Shown here: positions 23,310 to 32,034 of the stretch, piece by piece
Position numbering within the stretch: the first letter of the stretch is position 1
Layout of the letters: each line of letters starts with the position of its first letter
Source of the DNA: Chlamydiia bacterium
GTDB lineage: Bacteria > Chlamydiota > Chlamydiia > Chlamydiales > Simkaniaceae
Length of the DNA stretch: 64,000 bases
Reading direction: 5' to 3'
Assembly: GCA_022601645.1 (NCBI GenBank)
Contig: JAJACH010000001.1
Coordinates: 1,067,743 to 1,131,742, forward strand
Made by a program: the position numbers and the translations under genes
Notes under the pieces: model-generated
Database searches by the model: none
What the model was told of the DNA's origin: nothing
The model's input: the letters and a program-made list of their open reading frames with translations, nothing else

Positions 23310-24610
23310 CAAACACGATGACCTGTGCGAGGCTTTTCCTTAGGCATCAGCATAGCATGCTTGATATCAGCAATAAGACGACCACACATATCGCGTGATA
23401 ACCCCTCTCGAACAACGATCCGCATCACGACAATGTTCTCGCAATTTTTAGGCATCGTATAGGCTGGAACGATCCACCCTCGCTTGCGTATCTCCCCTGA
23501 AAGGTCAAAAAGATTCCCGTTTGCCCAGCTTACTGTCACAACAGGTAACCCATCTCCTTTAGAAACGGTCTCAAACCCAAGCTTTTCAAGCTCTTCTTCT
23601 AAATACTTTGCGTTGAGGTGGAGGTTTTCCATGATCAATCGATACCCTTCTTTCCCAAGCTTTACAAAGTTGTAATACTGGGCGATAATATGGCTACTAC
23701 CACGCGAGAAGTTCAATGTGAAAGTCGGCTCATCCCCACCTAGATAGTTAAGGTGGAAGATCAATTCCTCATCCAAGTCCTTTTCTGAGCGCCAAATCAT
23801 CCAACCAATTCCCGGATACACGAGACCATACTTGTGACCTGAAATATTGATTCCTTTGACCCGATTGATGCGAAAGTCCCATTCTAAGTTGGGAAAAACA
23901 AACGGGGCGACAAAACCACCACTTGCTGCATCCACATGCAGGGGGATATCAAACCCTTTCTTCTCCTCAATCTCATCTAAGGCTTTTGCAATCGCCTTTA
24001 CATCATCAAACTGCCCTGTCTCAGTGATTCCCAAGACAGACACCACAGCAATGGTGTTTTCATCCACAACAGACTCTAACGCTAAAGGATCAAGCGTGTA
24101 CTTCCCCTCTTCCATAGGAACGAGCTTCTCTTCAACCTCAAAATAGCGAGCAAACTTATGCCATACCACCTGAACACCAGTGCTCATGACAATATTAGGC
24201 TTTGTAACGCCGCGTTTTTTGGCAAGCCACTTGTAACTGAGTCCTGCAAGCATGACAGCTTCTGATGAGCCAATGGTAGCCGTTCCTGTAAAGCCTTCAG
24301 GGGCATGGTACAGGTTGCCAAGCATCTTAACGACGCGTGCATGAATCACCTGTGATTGGGGATACTCATCCGCATCAACAAAGTTTTTATTGAGAGAATT
24401 GACAATGAGTTTGTCAGCTTCTTCATCCATCCACGTTGTGACAAATGAGGCTAAATTGAGGGTTGGTAACCCATCTAAAGACATTTCGTCTTTGATCAAT
24501 TGGTGAGCAACTCTTGGTTCACATCCCTCTTGGGGGATATGCTCTGAGGGCAAAGCCTCTTTAAATAAACGTCCACCGTAGAGGGGATAACGACTTTGAT
24601 TTGAATCCAT
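23306..24610 (-). CDS. gadB: glutamate decarboxylase
   Basis: 434 residues. It converts glutamate to GABA with consumption of a proton. The PLP lysine is in NISGHKYGL, and the cofactor Asp in PLHVDAASGGF. The N-terminus PRVAHQLIKDEMSLDGLP matches GadB-type enzymes, not the eukaryotic GAD65 type. The C-terminus ends GHRVC and lacks the long autoinhibitory His-tail of E. coli GadB. No GABA antiporter lies next to it; the EamA neighbour is on the other strand. A role in acid tolerance inside a vacuole is plausible. The tRNA pair lies directly upstream. Confidence 0.93.
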   Translation of the reverse strand: MDSNQSRYPLYGGRLFKEALPSEHIPQEGCEPRVAHQLIKDEMSLDGLPTLNLASFVTTWMDEEADKLIVNSLNKNFVDADEYPQSQVIHARVVKMLGNLYHAPEGFTGTATIGSSEAVMLAGLSYKWLAKKRGVTKPNIVMSTGVQVVWHKFARYFEVEEKLVPMEEGKYTLDPLALESVVDENTIAVVSVLGITETGQFDDVKAIAKALDEIEEKKGFDIPLHVDAASGGFVAPFVFPNLEWDFRINRVKGINISGHKYGLVYPGIGWMIWRSEKDLDEELIFHLNYLGGDEPTFTLNFSRGSSHIIAQYYNFVKLGKEGYRLIMENLHLNAKYLEEELEKLGFETVSKGDGLPVVTVSWANGNLFDLSGEIRKRGWIVPAYTMPKNCENIVVMRIVVREGLSRDMCGRLIADIKHAMLMPKEKPRTGHRVC

Positions 24611-24653
24611 GGACTTGTTGTATACAAGTCAGATATTTCGGACAATAAATGGT

Positions 24654-24727
24654 TGCGGTTACCAAGACTCGAACTTGGGACCTCGACATTATCAGTGTCG
24701 CGCTCTAACCAACTGAGCTATAACCGC
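24654..24727 (-). tRNA. tRNA-Ile (GAT)
   Basis: A complete cloverleaf reads on the minus strand. The acceptor is GCGGTTA with TAACCGC and discriminator A. The D arm is AGCTCAGTTGGTTAGAGC, the anticodon arm CGACA-CTGATAA-TGTCG giving GAT, and the T arm carries TTCGAGTC. CCA is not encoded. It follows tRNA-Ala by 18 bp on the same strand. Confidence 0.96.
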
Positions 24728-24745
24728 GGACCGTGAGAAACCGTT

Positions 24746-24818
24746 TGGAGGTTAGGAGAGTCGAACTCCTGACCTTCTGAATGCAAATCAGACGCTCTAC
24801 CAACTGAGCTAAACCCCC
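24746..24818 (-). tRNA. tRNA-Ala (TGC)
   Basis: A complete cloverleaf reads on the minus strand. The acceptor GGGGGTT pairs with AACCTCC and includes the G3:U70 wobble pair that marks alanine tRNAs. The anticodon loop is TTTGCAT, giving TGC. The T arm carries TTCGACTC. CCA is not encoded. It forms a pair with tRNA-Ile away from any rRNA gene. Confidence 0.97.
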
Positions 24819-24908
24819 AAAACGAGAGATACTAGATATTCTAGCAAAACCCCGTCAATTATGACAACAACTTCCTTTTTGATCCGTGAGATTAATGGGG
24901 AGAAATGC

Positions 24909-24914
24909 TATACT
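24909..24914 (+). promoter_or_regulatory. extended -10 element directly before ATG 24921
   Basis: TGCTATACT gives an extended -10 with TATACT at 24909-24914, 6 nt before an ATG at 24921. It implies a leaderless mRNA and favours that ATG over the upstream one at 24861. Confidence 0.45.
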
Positions 24915-24920
24915 ATAGGC

Positions 24921-25229
24921 ATGGATGTTAACAAAATTTCTAATTTAACTGCTCTCCCGGATAAAAGGGCCCACTCTGCGACGCTGCAACCTGGAGAAAC
25001 GATCACCTTATACGGTGGAATTACAGTAACAAATAATTCGAAAAAAGCTGTATCAATTGAAATCATTGATCATCTGGTTGCGCGAGATGGCATGTGTGGT
25101 CTTTACATCTCAATTGATGGAGCTGAGCCAAAGCAGATCCCGATCAATGCCAATGTCATGGTTGACCCCACCCCCATCGTGGTTCAAACGCTTACCGAAT
25201 GCGTATCCAAGTTGGATCAGCTTCAGTAA
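24921..25229 (+). CDS. small beta-rich hypothetical protein
   Basis: 102 residues from ATG 24921; a start at 24861 would add 20 residues but would place the -10 element inside the gene. The protein is not recognised. It is rich in beta strands (TLQPGETITLYGGITVTNN, VSIEIIDHLVA, MCGLYISIDG), suggesting a compact Ig-like or jelly-roll fold. No signal peptide or membrane helix is seen. Its 3' end overlaps the convergent glycosyltransferase gene by 38 bp. Confidence 0.65.
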   Translation: MDVNKISNLTALPDKRAHSATLQPGETITLYGGITVTNNSKKAVSIEIIDHLVARDGMCGLYISIDGAEPKQIPINANVMVDPTPIVVQTLTECVSKLDQLQ

Positions 25230-26463
25230 GCTCACGTAACTCATCAGAGGTGAATCGCTGGCATTCTGAATAGGATCTGAATGCTTCAAGTAAGTGCAAA
25301 TAATGATCTTCGGGCATCACGTTTTCCTTGATGAATTCCGTGGAATTATGAGCGATTTGCTTACATAGAAGTTCATTATTTTGCGCCCAGACTATTTTTT
25401 CTAAAAGATCCGACATATCATTTTTAAGAGGAATGTAATGCACATAAGGTTTCAGTGCATCATAAAACCACTGGCTACACGCTGATTCTTGCTTGAACGT
25501 AACTGAATTAGACAAAAGGCGCCATAAATACCCAGGATAGGTACACATACATCCATCAACAGCTGGCAGATACGCCCATTCCAGATGTTCAGATGGGCTA
25601 ATACCAGGTTTAACCAGCCAGGACAAAAAACCAGTAAGTTCAGCGGGACAGTTACCAATTGCATTAAATCCCGCATTGAGAAGATCGGGTCTTTCATAGG
25701 ATAAGCGTGAGATGGTAAATCGCGGCTTCCCAACATACGATCTGCAAAGATCCTCATATGGAGCCTGCCACATTTTGTGATCGAAGTCAGAGGGTTGGCC
25801 ACGCCAAAAAGCGATTTTTTTCTTTGAGTCCCATGGGTTCGCCGCACTTGCTCCCAAAATTTGAGGACCAAGCGAATACCATTCATACATCGTAAAGCGA
25901 TCGACCATTGTGATCACATATTTAGAATCCATATGAGCTGCAAAAGCGAAAATCGGTGCTTGTTTTTTCTGATCTTTTGTTATCCAATACTCATGTGGAT
26001 CATCACTTAAAGGGATGCCATCAGCCTCACAAAAAATAGCGTCTAAAGGAGGGAGGTCGGGGATTCCTGGGTAATCTGCAAGCCTTGCAAGTGTACGCAT
26101 CAAACGGCGAATGCCAAATTTATCACTGCCCTTGTAATACACCTTATAGTCAAAAGCGCGCACCCTTAAGTACTCGTCACTAATATGGTCGCACGCTTTA
26201 ACTTGATTATAGGTTGTATCGAGAGCCTCTTGAGTAATGCCTTGTTCTTTAAAAAACCGCAGCTCTTTTGAAATCCGCTGATTCATCCATTTTGGTACCG
26301 CTTTCTGGTATTTTTCTTGTAATTTCGGGATACTGACCGAATACATAAAGCTATCACTACCGCAACTTGCAGGAGCAATATGGTCCCTTGGCTTATCGGG
26401 GTAGGGACTTAACCCAAAACATTTGATACAAAGAATAACTAGAGCAAATTTTTTAAACTTCAT
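25192..26463 (-). CDS. exported GT90/CAP10-type glycosyltransferase, copy 1
   Basis: 423 residues. An N-terminal signal peptide (KFKKFALVILCIKCFG, then LSPYPDKP) precedes a domain of the CAP10/GT90 family, which includes O-glucosyl/xylosyltransferases such as Rumi/POGLUT1 and fungal CAP10. Matching blocks are KIAFWRGQPSDFDHK, EHLEWAYLPAVDGCMC, GYLWRLLSNSVTFKQES and SQWFYDALKPYVHYIPL. In eukaryotes these enzymes act in the ER lumen with UDP-sugar. Here the signal peptide implies action outside the bacterial cytoplasm. It lies 5 bp after its paralog and is the last gene of a four-gene operon. Confidence 0.82.
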   Translation of the reverse strand: MKFKKFALVILCIKCFGLSPYPDKPRDHIAPASCGSDSFMYSVSIPKLQEKYQKAVPKWMNQRISKELRFFKEQGITQEALDTTYNQVKACDHISDEYLRVRAFDYKVYYKGSDKFGIRRLMRTLARLADYPGIPDLPPLDAIFCEADGIPLSDDPHEYWITKDQKKQAPIFAFAAHMDSKYVITMVDRFTMYEWYSLGPQILGASAANPWDSKKKIAFWRGQPSDFDHKMWQAPYEDLCRSYVGKPRFTISRLSYERPDLLNAGFNAIGNCPAELTGFLSWLVKPGISPSEHLEWAYLPAVDGCMCTYPGYLWRLLSNSVTFKQESACSQWFYDALKPYVHYIPLKNDMSDLLEKIVWAQNNELLCKQIAHNSTEFIKENVMPEDHYLHLLEAFRSYSECQRFTSDELRELTEADPTWIRIR

Positions 26464-26468
26464 AATTC

Positions 26469-27737
26469 CTATCTAAATCGTGTCCATCTAGGATCGTTTT
26501 CTGTCATTTGAATCAGTTCCTCACGAGTAAACGTTTGAAGATCGGAGTATCGTTGAAAAAGGTTCAAATGGTAGAGATAAATGTCCTCTGGCATTAGGTT
26601 TTCTTGGACAAATTTTGTCGCATTCTCTGCAATTTGCTTGCAAATTTCGGGGTGTCCTTGAGCCCACATCACTCGATCTAGTTGATCTTGTACTGTGTCA
26701 AGGATTGGAACATAATGAACATACGGCTCTAGTGCATCATAAAACCATTGGGAATGCTTAGACGCTACTTTAAAAACCGTCGAATTGGAAGCTAAACGCC
26801 ATAAATAACCTGGATAGGTGCAAGAGCAACCATCTAAAACGGGGAGAAATGCATAGTGTAGATGTTCTGCAGGTGAACAAGCAGGTTTCATAAACGGCTT
26901 AAGTTTGTTTGTCAGCACCGCTGGACAATCATTCATTGAGCTGTAACCTGCATTCATTAAGAACGGATAGAAATAATGTTGCACACAGGTGGCATGCCGA
27001 GGTGTTCTTTGCATGGCTGCAAAAGCTTCTGCCTCGGGTAATTCCCACAATTTATGGTCGTAGTCTGAAGGAGCACCGCGCCAAAACGCTATTTGCTCTT
27101 TACTTTCCCAAGGATTAGATGCATTCGCACTGAAAATATCGCTGACTAACTTCGACCAAGAGTACATCGTATAACGATCAATCACAGAAATACCATACGG
27201 CGCATCTTCATGTGTAGCGTGGGTTGCAATTGGTGCTTGTAAAGACTCGTCTTCTGTAATCCAATATCCGTAGGGATGATCACTTAATAAAATACCATCT
27301 TCAGAGGTAAATATCATGTCAAGATGGGGTAAATCAGGAATGCCAGGGAAGTCACTGCAACGAGCTATCGTCCTAAAGAACTTGCGGAATCCAAATTCAT
27401 CATTACCCATAAAATAGATTCTTTCATCAATCACGCGTACACGTAAGAAGTGGGACTTAAGATGTGACTTCTGCAATTTGTCAAAAGTTGCATCTAAAGC
27501 TCTTTGACTAATGCCTCTTTCTTGAAAGGGAGCAAGTTCTTTTGAAACTCGCTCATCCATCCATGCTGGCACCGGTTTGGAGCATTTGTATTGATAATTT
27601 TTAAGATCAATTTGCCACATAAAGCTATCTGGAGGGAGGTGTGGGGCAACATAATCTCTTGGAGCGTCAGGATATGGGCTTAGTGCAAATGTCGATGCAC
27701 ATAATAACGATGCAATGGCAATAGAATATTTTTTCAT
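26469..27737 (-). CDS. exported GT90/CAP10-type glycosyltransferase, copy 2
   Basis: 422 residues. It is a full-length paralog of the gene after it. The signal peptide is KKYSIAIASLLCASTFA, followed by LSPYPDAPRDYVAP. The family blocks QIAFWRGAPSDYDHKLW, EHLHYAFLPVLDGCSC, GYLWRLASNSTVFKV and SQWFYDALEPYVHYVPI are intact, as is the C-terminal NLMPEDIYLYHL segment. Both copies share PRD(H/Y)(I/V)AP just after the signal sequence. It lies 13 bp after an exported methyltransferase gene. The acceptor and sugar cannot be read from sequence. Confidence 0.82.
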   Translation of the reverse strand: MKKYSIAIASLLCASTFALSPYPDAPRDYVAPHLPPDSFMWQIDLKNYQYKCSKPVPAWMDERVSKELAPFQERGISQRALDATFDKLQKSHLKSHFLRVRVIDERIYFMGNDEFGFRKFFRTIARCSDFPGIPDLPHLDMIFTSEDGILLSDHPYGYWITEDESLQAPIATHATHEDAPYGISVIDRYTMYSWSKLVSDIFSANASNPWESKEQIAFWRGAPSDYDHKLWELPEAEAFAAMQRTPRHATCVQHYFYPFLMNAGYSSMNDCPAVLTNKLKPFMKPACSPAEHLHYAFLPVLDGCSCTYPGYLWRLASNSTVFKVASKHSQWFYDALEPYVHYVPILDTVQDQLDRVMWAQGHPEICKQIAENATKFVQENLMPEDIYLYHLNLFQRYSDLQTFTREELIQMTENDPRWTRFR

Positions 27738-27750
27738 AGTATTAACCTTT

Positions 27751-28470
27751 TTATTTTCTTATAACTGCAACATAAACGCCATTCCACCACGTGAGCATAT
27801 CTGAATTCCCCGCACTTGGGAGAATTGCTTCGTAGAGAACGGTATAACCAAGCAGATCAAATGCATGCTTAGTTGCCTCTGGAACACCTTCAAAATTCCA
27901 ATCATCGACGAGGGTAATAAACACATCATCTAAAACATCGTTGTAGTAGGTAAATGCTTTCTCTTGTGATTGGTAAGAATGATTTCCATCAAAAAAATAG
28001 ATGTTGATTGGATCTTTAAATAACGCTGAGGTATCGAGTGCAAAACAATCTTGGAAAACTAAACGATAGGGATAAGCCTCTCCAAGAAATTCTGCTAGAT
28101 TGCTGAGTAAATGCTCTTTAGGATTTTCTGAACCAAATTCAGAGAAATTTTCGACTGAAATAGCTTCTTGTAAGGTATCTTGATTGTTGAATAAAGCAGC
28201 GACAAAAGTAGAACCTTTCCAACTTCCAATTTCAAGATAGCGTGCATTTTCCAATGAACAAATGTTGTTGAGTAAATGCCGCATTTTATAACTAGACATC
28301 CCGTGGATTTTAAACACTTCTGGGTCTAAGCCAGATTCATGTCGGCAGGCATTTTGAATCGATGATTGCACATGATTAATATACAGTTGTTCCTTTTGAT
28401 TTAACTCTTGGGCTATCAGCGTACTGGCAGAAAAAATTAAGCCGAGCAACGCTTGACAAAGGCGGTTCAT
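27751..28470 (-). CDS. exported class I SAM-methyltransferase-like protein, copy 1
   Basis: 239 residues. A signal peptide (LCQALLGLIFSASTLIAQE) is followed by a Rossmann-type methyltransferase domain: YLEIGSWKGSTFVAAL (SAM-binding motif I), then IYFFDGNHSYQSQEKAF and FITLVDDWNFEGV, a layout like Methyltransf_24 proteins. SAM is not available in the periplasm, so the protein is likely to act in the host cell or to be something other than a standard methylase. It pairs with the copy upstream (74 bp) and the two glycosyltransferase genes downstream. Confidence 0.78.
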   Translation of the reverse strand: MNRLCQALLGLIFSASTLIAQELNQKEQLYINHVQSSIQNACRHESGLDPEVFKIHGMSSYKMRHLLNNICSLENARYLEIGSWKGSTFVAALFNNQDTLQEAISVENFSEFGSENPKEHLLSNLAEFLGEAYPYRLVFQDCFALDTSALFKDPINIYFFDGNHSYQSQEKAFTYYNDVLDDVFITLVDDWNFEGVPEATKHAFDLLGYTVLYEAILPSAGNSDMLTWWNGVYVAVIRK

Positions 28471-28544
28471 GTATCACTCCTTTTTTTGAAAGCGTGATTC
28501 TTTATCATTTAAATATTTTCAATCAAGTAAACTTATAATTTTAA

Positions 28545-29255
28545 TTATTTTCTTATCACTGCGACATAAAACCCATTCCACCAGTTGATCATGTCACAGT
28601 TCCCCTTACTTGGGAGGAATTTTTCATATAAAATCGTATAACCTAGCTTTTCAAAGGCATTATAGGTCCCAGAAGACACTCTCGAATAGTTCCAATCATC
28701 AACAATAGCGATAAAGACATCATCAAAGACACGATCAAAGTGAGTAAATGCTTTCTCCTGTGCTGCCAAAGAGTGATCACCATCGTAGAAATAGACGTTG
28801 ATGGGATCTGTAAAAACATTTCTTTGATCTACACTAAAGCAATCCTGAAATACAAGTTTATAAGGAAAATCCTCTCCTAGGTGTCGATGGCAGTTATGTA
28901 TTAACCACTGTTTTGGATTGTGATCAGAAAAGCCAGAGAAGTTATCGATCGCTATCCCTTCTACAACAGCATCTTCGTTATTAGATAGCGCCGCAACAAA
29001 CGTTGAGCCTTTAAAACTTCCAATCTCTAGGTAATGCGTCCCTGGAAGCGAGCAAAGGTTATTAAGCAAATGCCGCACTTTATAGCTAGACATTCCGTTG
29101 ATTTTGAAAATTTCAGTATCTAAACGAGAATCATGATTTGTTGCCCGCTCAATCGAGGTCTTCACATGATTTACAATGGTTGTTTCTTTTTCACTTAAAT
29201 CAAGCGCGCATACCGATGAACAAATACCGATAACCATCGAAAGCCAATATCTCAT
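28545..29255 (-). CDS. exported class I SAM-methyltransferase-like protein, copy 2
   Basis: 236 residues, first gene of the four-gene operon. The signal peptide is RYWLSMVIGICSSVCAL. It is colinear with the next copy: MSSYKVRHLLNNLCSL, HYLEIGSFKGSTFVAAL, NVYFYDGDHSLAAQEKAF, FIAIVDDWNYSRV and a C-terminal WWNGFYVAVIRK. Its codon use looks like that of its neighbours. Substrate is unknown; the operon suggests methylation of a glycan made by the GT90 enzymes. Confidence 0.78.
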   Translation of the reverse strand: MRYWLSMVIGICSSVCALDLSEKETTIVNHVKTSIERATNHDSRLDTEIFKINGMSSYKVRHLLNNLCSLPGTHYLEIGSFKGSTFVAALSNNEDAVVEGIAIDNFSGFSDHNPKQWLIHNCHRHLGEDFPYKLVFQDCFSVDQRNVFTDPINVYFYDGDHSLAAQEKAFTHFDRVFDDVFIAIVDDWNYSRVSSGTYNAFEKLGYTILYEKFLPSKGNCDMINWWNGFYVAVIRK

Positions 29256-29326
29256 GAAGAACTCCTTTTGATAAAAAGTTAGTTTCTAAGGTAATCCCAA
29301 CTTTTATCTCAAGGAAAAATTTACAC

Positions 29327-29355
29327 TTGTTACTTTCCTCTATTTTTATTAAATA
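29327..29355 (+). promoter_or_regulatory. promoter of the MATE gene, near-leaderless
   Basis: TTGTTA (29327-29332), 17-bp spacer, TAAATA (29350-29355), then 7 nt to the ATG at 29363. No Shine-Dalgarno is present. Confidence 0.5.
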
Positions 29356-29362
29356 CTGAATT

Positions 29363-30781
29363 ATGGCTCAAATTAAAGAGGGTTCTGTAAAAGAACTTTG
29401 GCGCATTGCTTATCCGTTAATGATCTCTTATTTTTCGTTGTCGATGATGCTTTTTGTTGATCGGTTGTATCTCGCGCGCTTCTCACACGAGGCTCTTAAC
29501 GCCTCAACCAGTAGCGGAACACTAACATGGGCGCTTTACCTTAGCTGGATTGCCATTGCTAGCATGGCGCAAGTCTTTGTCGCACAATACAATGGTGCCA
29601 AACGCTTCTCAAAAGTAGGTAGCCCTGTCTGGCAAATGATCTACTTTTCCCTCCTTTCTCTGCTCTTCTTCTTTCCCTTAGCCTTTATTGGTCTCAAATT
29701 CTTAGGTCATCTAGAGGGGATCTATTTTAAGTGGACAATGCTCTTTTCTCCTTCCTTTATCATGGTGGCAGCGCTTAGCGCTTTTTATATTGGACAAGGA
29801 AAGACACGCGTTATCACCTATCTCGCTCTACTCGGAAATGGAATTAACATCATTTTGGATCCAATTTTGATTTACGGCTTTGGATCGATCATTCCCTCTT
29901 ACGGAATAGCAGGAGCAGCTGTTGCAACGGGTATTGGCGAGGTCGTTCAAGTTGTGATCCTTTTTGTGATGTTTATCTCCCGAGCGAATCGTCTTGAATA
30001 CGGCACAGGCGACTACCGTTTTAAGATGGAAACCTTTCTAAAGGTCATTAAAATTGGTCTACCATCAGGTCTATTTATTGCGTTTGAGCACTTGGGTTTA
30101 GCAGCGTTTTACCTCATGATGGCAAGGATTAGTCCTACACACATCTTAGTCGCAAGTGTTTCACAAAGCATTCTCCTTTTATTCCTCTTCTTTGGCTATG
30201 GACTCGAAAAGGGGGTCACCGCCATATCGGGAAATCTCATTGGAGGAAAGCTAACCCATGAAATCTCTCGTCTTTTCAAATCAGGCTTAAAACTAACAGC
30301 CCTTTTTTCGATTGTTTTACTCCTAACTCTTGTGGTCTACCCAGAACCGTTTTTGAAGATCTTTAAGATCGAAAGCAGCGGAGAAGTGACCCATCTCATC
30401 CGTCTAGGAATGATCTTCACAGCTGCGTTCATGACCCTAGAGAACCTCCGCTGGCTGATCAGTGGCATTCTAACCTCAGCTGGCGATACGCTTTTTTTGA
30501 TGATCTCAGGCACCCTATCTGTCTGGCTTTGCATGATGCTTCCCATGTATTTTATCGTCTATCAAAGGAGTGCGAGCATCATCATCGCTTTTTATATTTG
30601 GATCGTGTATCTTTTCGTAGCATTACTCCTTTGTTTGGGACGATTCCTACAAGGGAAATGGAAAGAAAAATCTTTAATACAAGACGATGAAACACCACAA
30701 AGTGAAGTTATTTCTGGCCCCGATGGAGGGCGTTGGGAGCACAGCCTACAGGAGAGCGATCAGCCTGATCGGCGGGTTTGA
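29363..30781 (+). CDS. MATE family efflux transporter
   Basis: 472 residues with twelve hydrophobic spans in two six-helix halves. The N-terminal YPLMISYFSLSMMLFVDRLYLARF and the middle ALLGNGINIILDPILIYGFG segments are typical of MATE pumps, which export cationic compounds using Na+ or H+. The last 32 residues (DDETPQSEVISGPDGGRWEH onward) are polar and are encoded inside the 5' end of the dus gene in another frame. They are probably an accidental extension after loss of the original stop. The promoter suggests a leaderless transcript. Confidence 0.9.
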   Translation: MAQIKEGSVKELWRIAYPLMISYFSLSMMLFVDRLYLARFSHEALNASTSSGTLTWALYLSWIAIASMAQVFVAQYNGAKRFSKVGSPVWQMIYFSLLSLLFFFPLAFIGLKFLGHLEGIYFKWTMLFSPSFIMVAALSAFYIGQGKTRVITYLALLGNGINIILDPILIYGFGSIIPSYGIAGAAVATGIGEVVQVVILFVMFISRANRLEYGTGDYRFKMETFLKVIKIGLPSGLFIAFEHLGLAAFYLMMARISPTHILVASVSQSILLLFLFFGYGLEKGVTAISGNLIGGKLTHEISRLFKSGLKLTALFSIVLLLTLVVYPEPFLKIFKIESSGEVTHLIRLGMIFTAAFMTLENLRWLISGILTSAGDTLFLMISGTLSVWLCMMLPMYFIVYQRSASIIIAFYIWIVYLFVALLLCLGRFLQGKWKEKSLIQDDETPQSEVISGPDGGRWEHSLQESDQPDRRV

Positions 30782-31625
30782 CGAAGCCTGTACAGAGTTC
30801 CTCCGCGTCCCAAAACATGCCAACTGTAAAGCACTTGCTAAACACTACGATCCTCATGTAACCGCCCCTATTCCTCAAGCTGCCCAAATCATGGGCTCTG
30901 AGCCTCTGTTACTTGCGGAAATGGCCTCTGAATTAGAGGAACGAGGAGCCCCTAGAATCGATTTGAACTGCGGTTGCCCCTCGAAAAAAGTGAATGGAAA
31001 AGGCGCCGGTGCAAGCCTCCTTTTAGAACCTCAACTCCTCCATGACTGCCTAAAAGCTATGGTCGAGGCCGTATCAATTCCAGTGACAGCAAAATTGCGT
31101 TCGGGGTATAATGATAGTGGACTCTTTGAGGAGAACATCCTAAGTGCAAGCTCATCTGGGATCAAATTTCTCACGCTCCACCCGAGGACAAAGCTCGAGG
31201 GCTACAAGCCCCCCTGCCACTGGCACCTCATCAAAAAAGCCAAAGAAATCGGAAAAATTCCGGTTGTAGGAAGCGGAGATGTGACAACCCCAGCCTTAGC
31301 TCTTAAGATGCTTGAGGAAACCGGCTGTGATGGGATCATGGTAGGTCGAGGGGCATTGATGAACCCTTGGATCTTCCATGAAATTCGACAAATGCTCGAA
31401 AATATACCCTGCGAAATCTCGTGGGAAACAACCCGTCGCTACTTTGAAAACTTTGTAGAAAGCGTTGGAGAAAAAGCGGTCTCACAAATGAAACAGCTTT
31501 TCAACTTCATGTTTCAAAGACCAGAGCTCTTGCCTTATAGACGAGAAATGCTCCGTGGAACATATAGCTCCTCTTCCGATGTTTTCTTAAAAAATATGCA
31601 TGTGATAGAGAAATTGTATGGATGA
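30687..31625 (+). CDS. dus: tRNA-dihydrouridine synthase family protein
   Basis: 312 residues. It reduces uridines in tRNA D-loops using FMN and NADPH. The FMN site begins LFLAPMEGVGS; the catalytic Cys is in RIDLNCGCPSKKVNGKGAG, with LTLHPRTKLEGY and GDVTTPALALKML after it and GIMVGRGALMNPWIF near the end. The target position (DusA, B or C type) is uncertain. Its first 95 bp overlap the 3' end of the MATE gene, an unusual length. It overlaps the GNAT gene by 8 bp. Confidence 0.93.
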   Translation: MKHHKVKLFLAPMEGVGSTAYRRAISLIGGFDEACTEFLRVPKHANCKALAKHYDPHVTAPIPQAAQIMGSEPLLLAEMASELEERGAPRIDLNCGCPSKKVNGKGAGASLLLEPQLLHDCLKAMVEAVSIPVTAKLRSGYNDSGLFEENILSASSSGIKFLTLHPRTKLEGYKPPCHWHLIKKAKEIGKIPVVGSGDVTTPALALKMLEETGCDGIMVGRGALMNPWIFHEIRQMLENIPCEISWETTRRYFENFVESVGEKAVSQMKQLFNFMFQRPELLPYRREMLRGTYSSSSDVFLKNMHVIEKLYG

Positions 31626-32034
31626 GATCAAGTTAATAACAGTCGATGAAGCAGAGTCAATCCGAAAGCTGTGCCTTAAAAATGACTATCCTCTTGACTG
31701 GCATGAAGATGCCTACCACCTAGGTGCCTACACCGATGGACAGCTCGTTGCCATCTGTTCGCTTTACCCAGAAAATCCCCAAGAACAAGTCACGCACGAA
31801 ACCTACCGTATCCGCTCCCTTGCAACTTTGCCTGAACATCGCGGCAAAGGCCTTGGCAAAACCCTCGTTGAACATTGCGTTGCCTATGCAAAACAGCAAC
31901 GTGCACGCTTTATCTGGTGCAATGCCCGCACAAAAGCTGCTAACTTCTACAAGCATTGCGGCTTTACTCAAGAAGGCTCACCCACGTCACTGCCTGGCAT
32001 CGGCGGTCACTTTTTCCTCAAGAAGGTGCTTTAA
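31618..32034 (+). CDS. GNAT family N-acetyltransferase
   Basis: 138 residues. The acetyl-CoA loop is LPEHRGKGLGKTLVEH (the Q/RxxGxG/A motif), preceded by YRIRSLAT and followed by FIWCNARTKAANFYKHCGF, the standard GNAT layout. The acceptor is unknown. The gene overlaps dus by 8 bp at its start, so it is co-translated. Its end overlaps the convergent HAD gene by 48 bp. Confidence 0.9.
   Translation: MDEIKLITVDEAESIRKLCLKNDYPLDWHEDAYHLGAYTDGQLVAICSLYPENPQEQVTHETYRIRSLATLPEHRGKGLGKTLVEHCVAYAKQQRARFIWCNARTKAANFYKHCGFTQEGSPTSLPGIGGHFFLKKVL

Noticed and set aside
24612-24630. Hairpin GACTTG/CAAGTC between tRNA-Ile and gadB as a terminator
   Set aside because: Only a 6-bp stem with no T-run; too weak to call.
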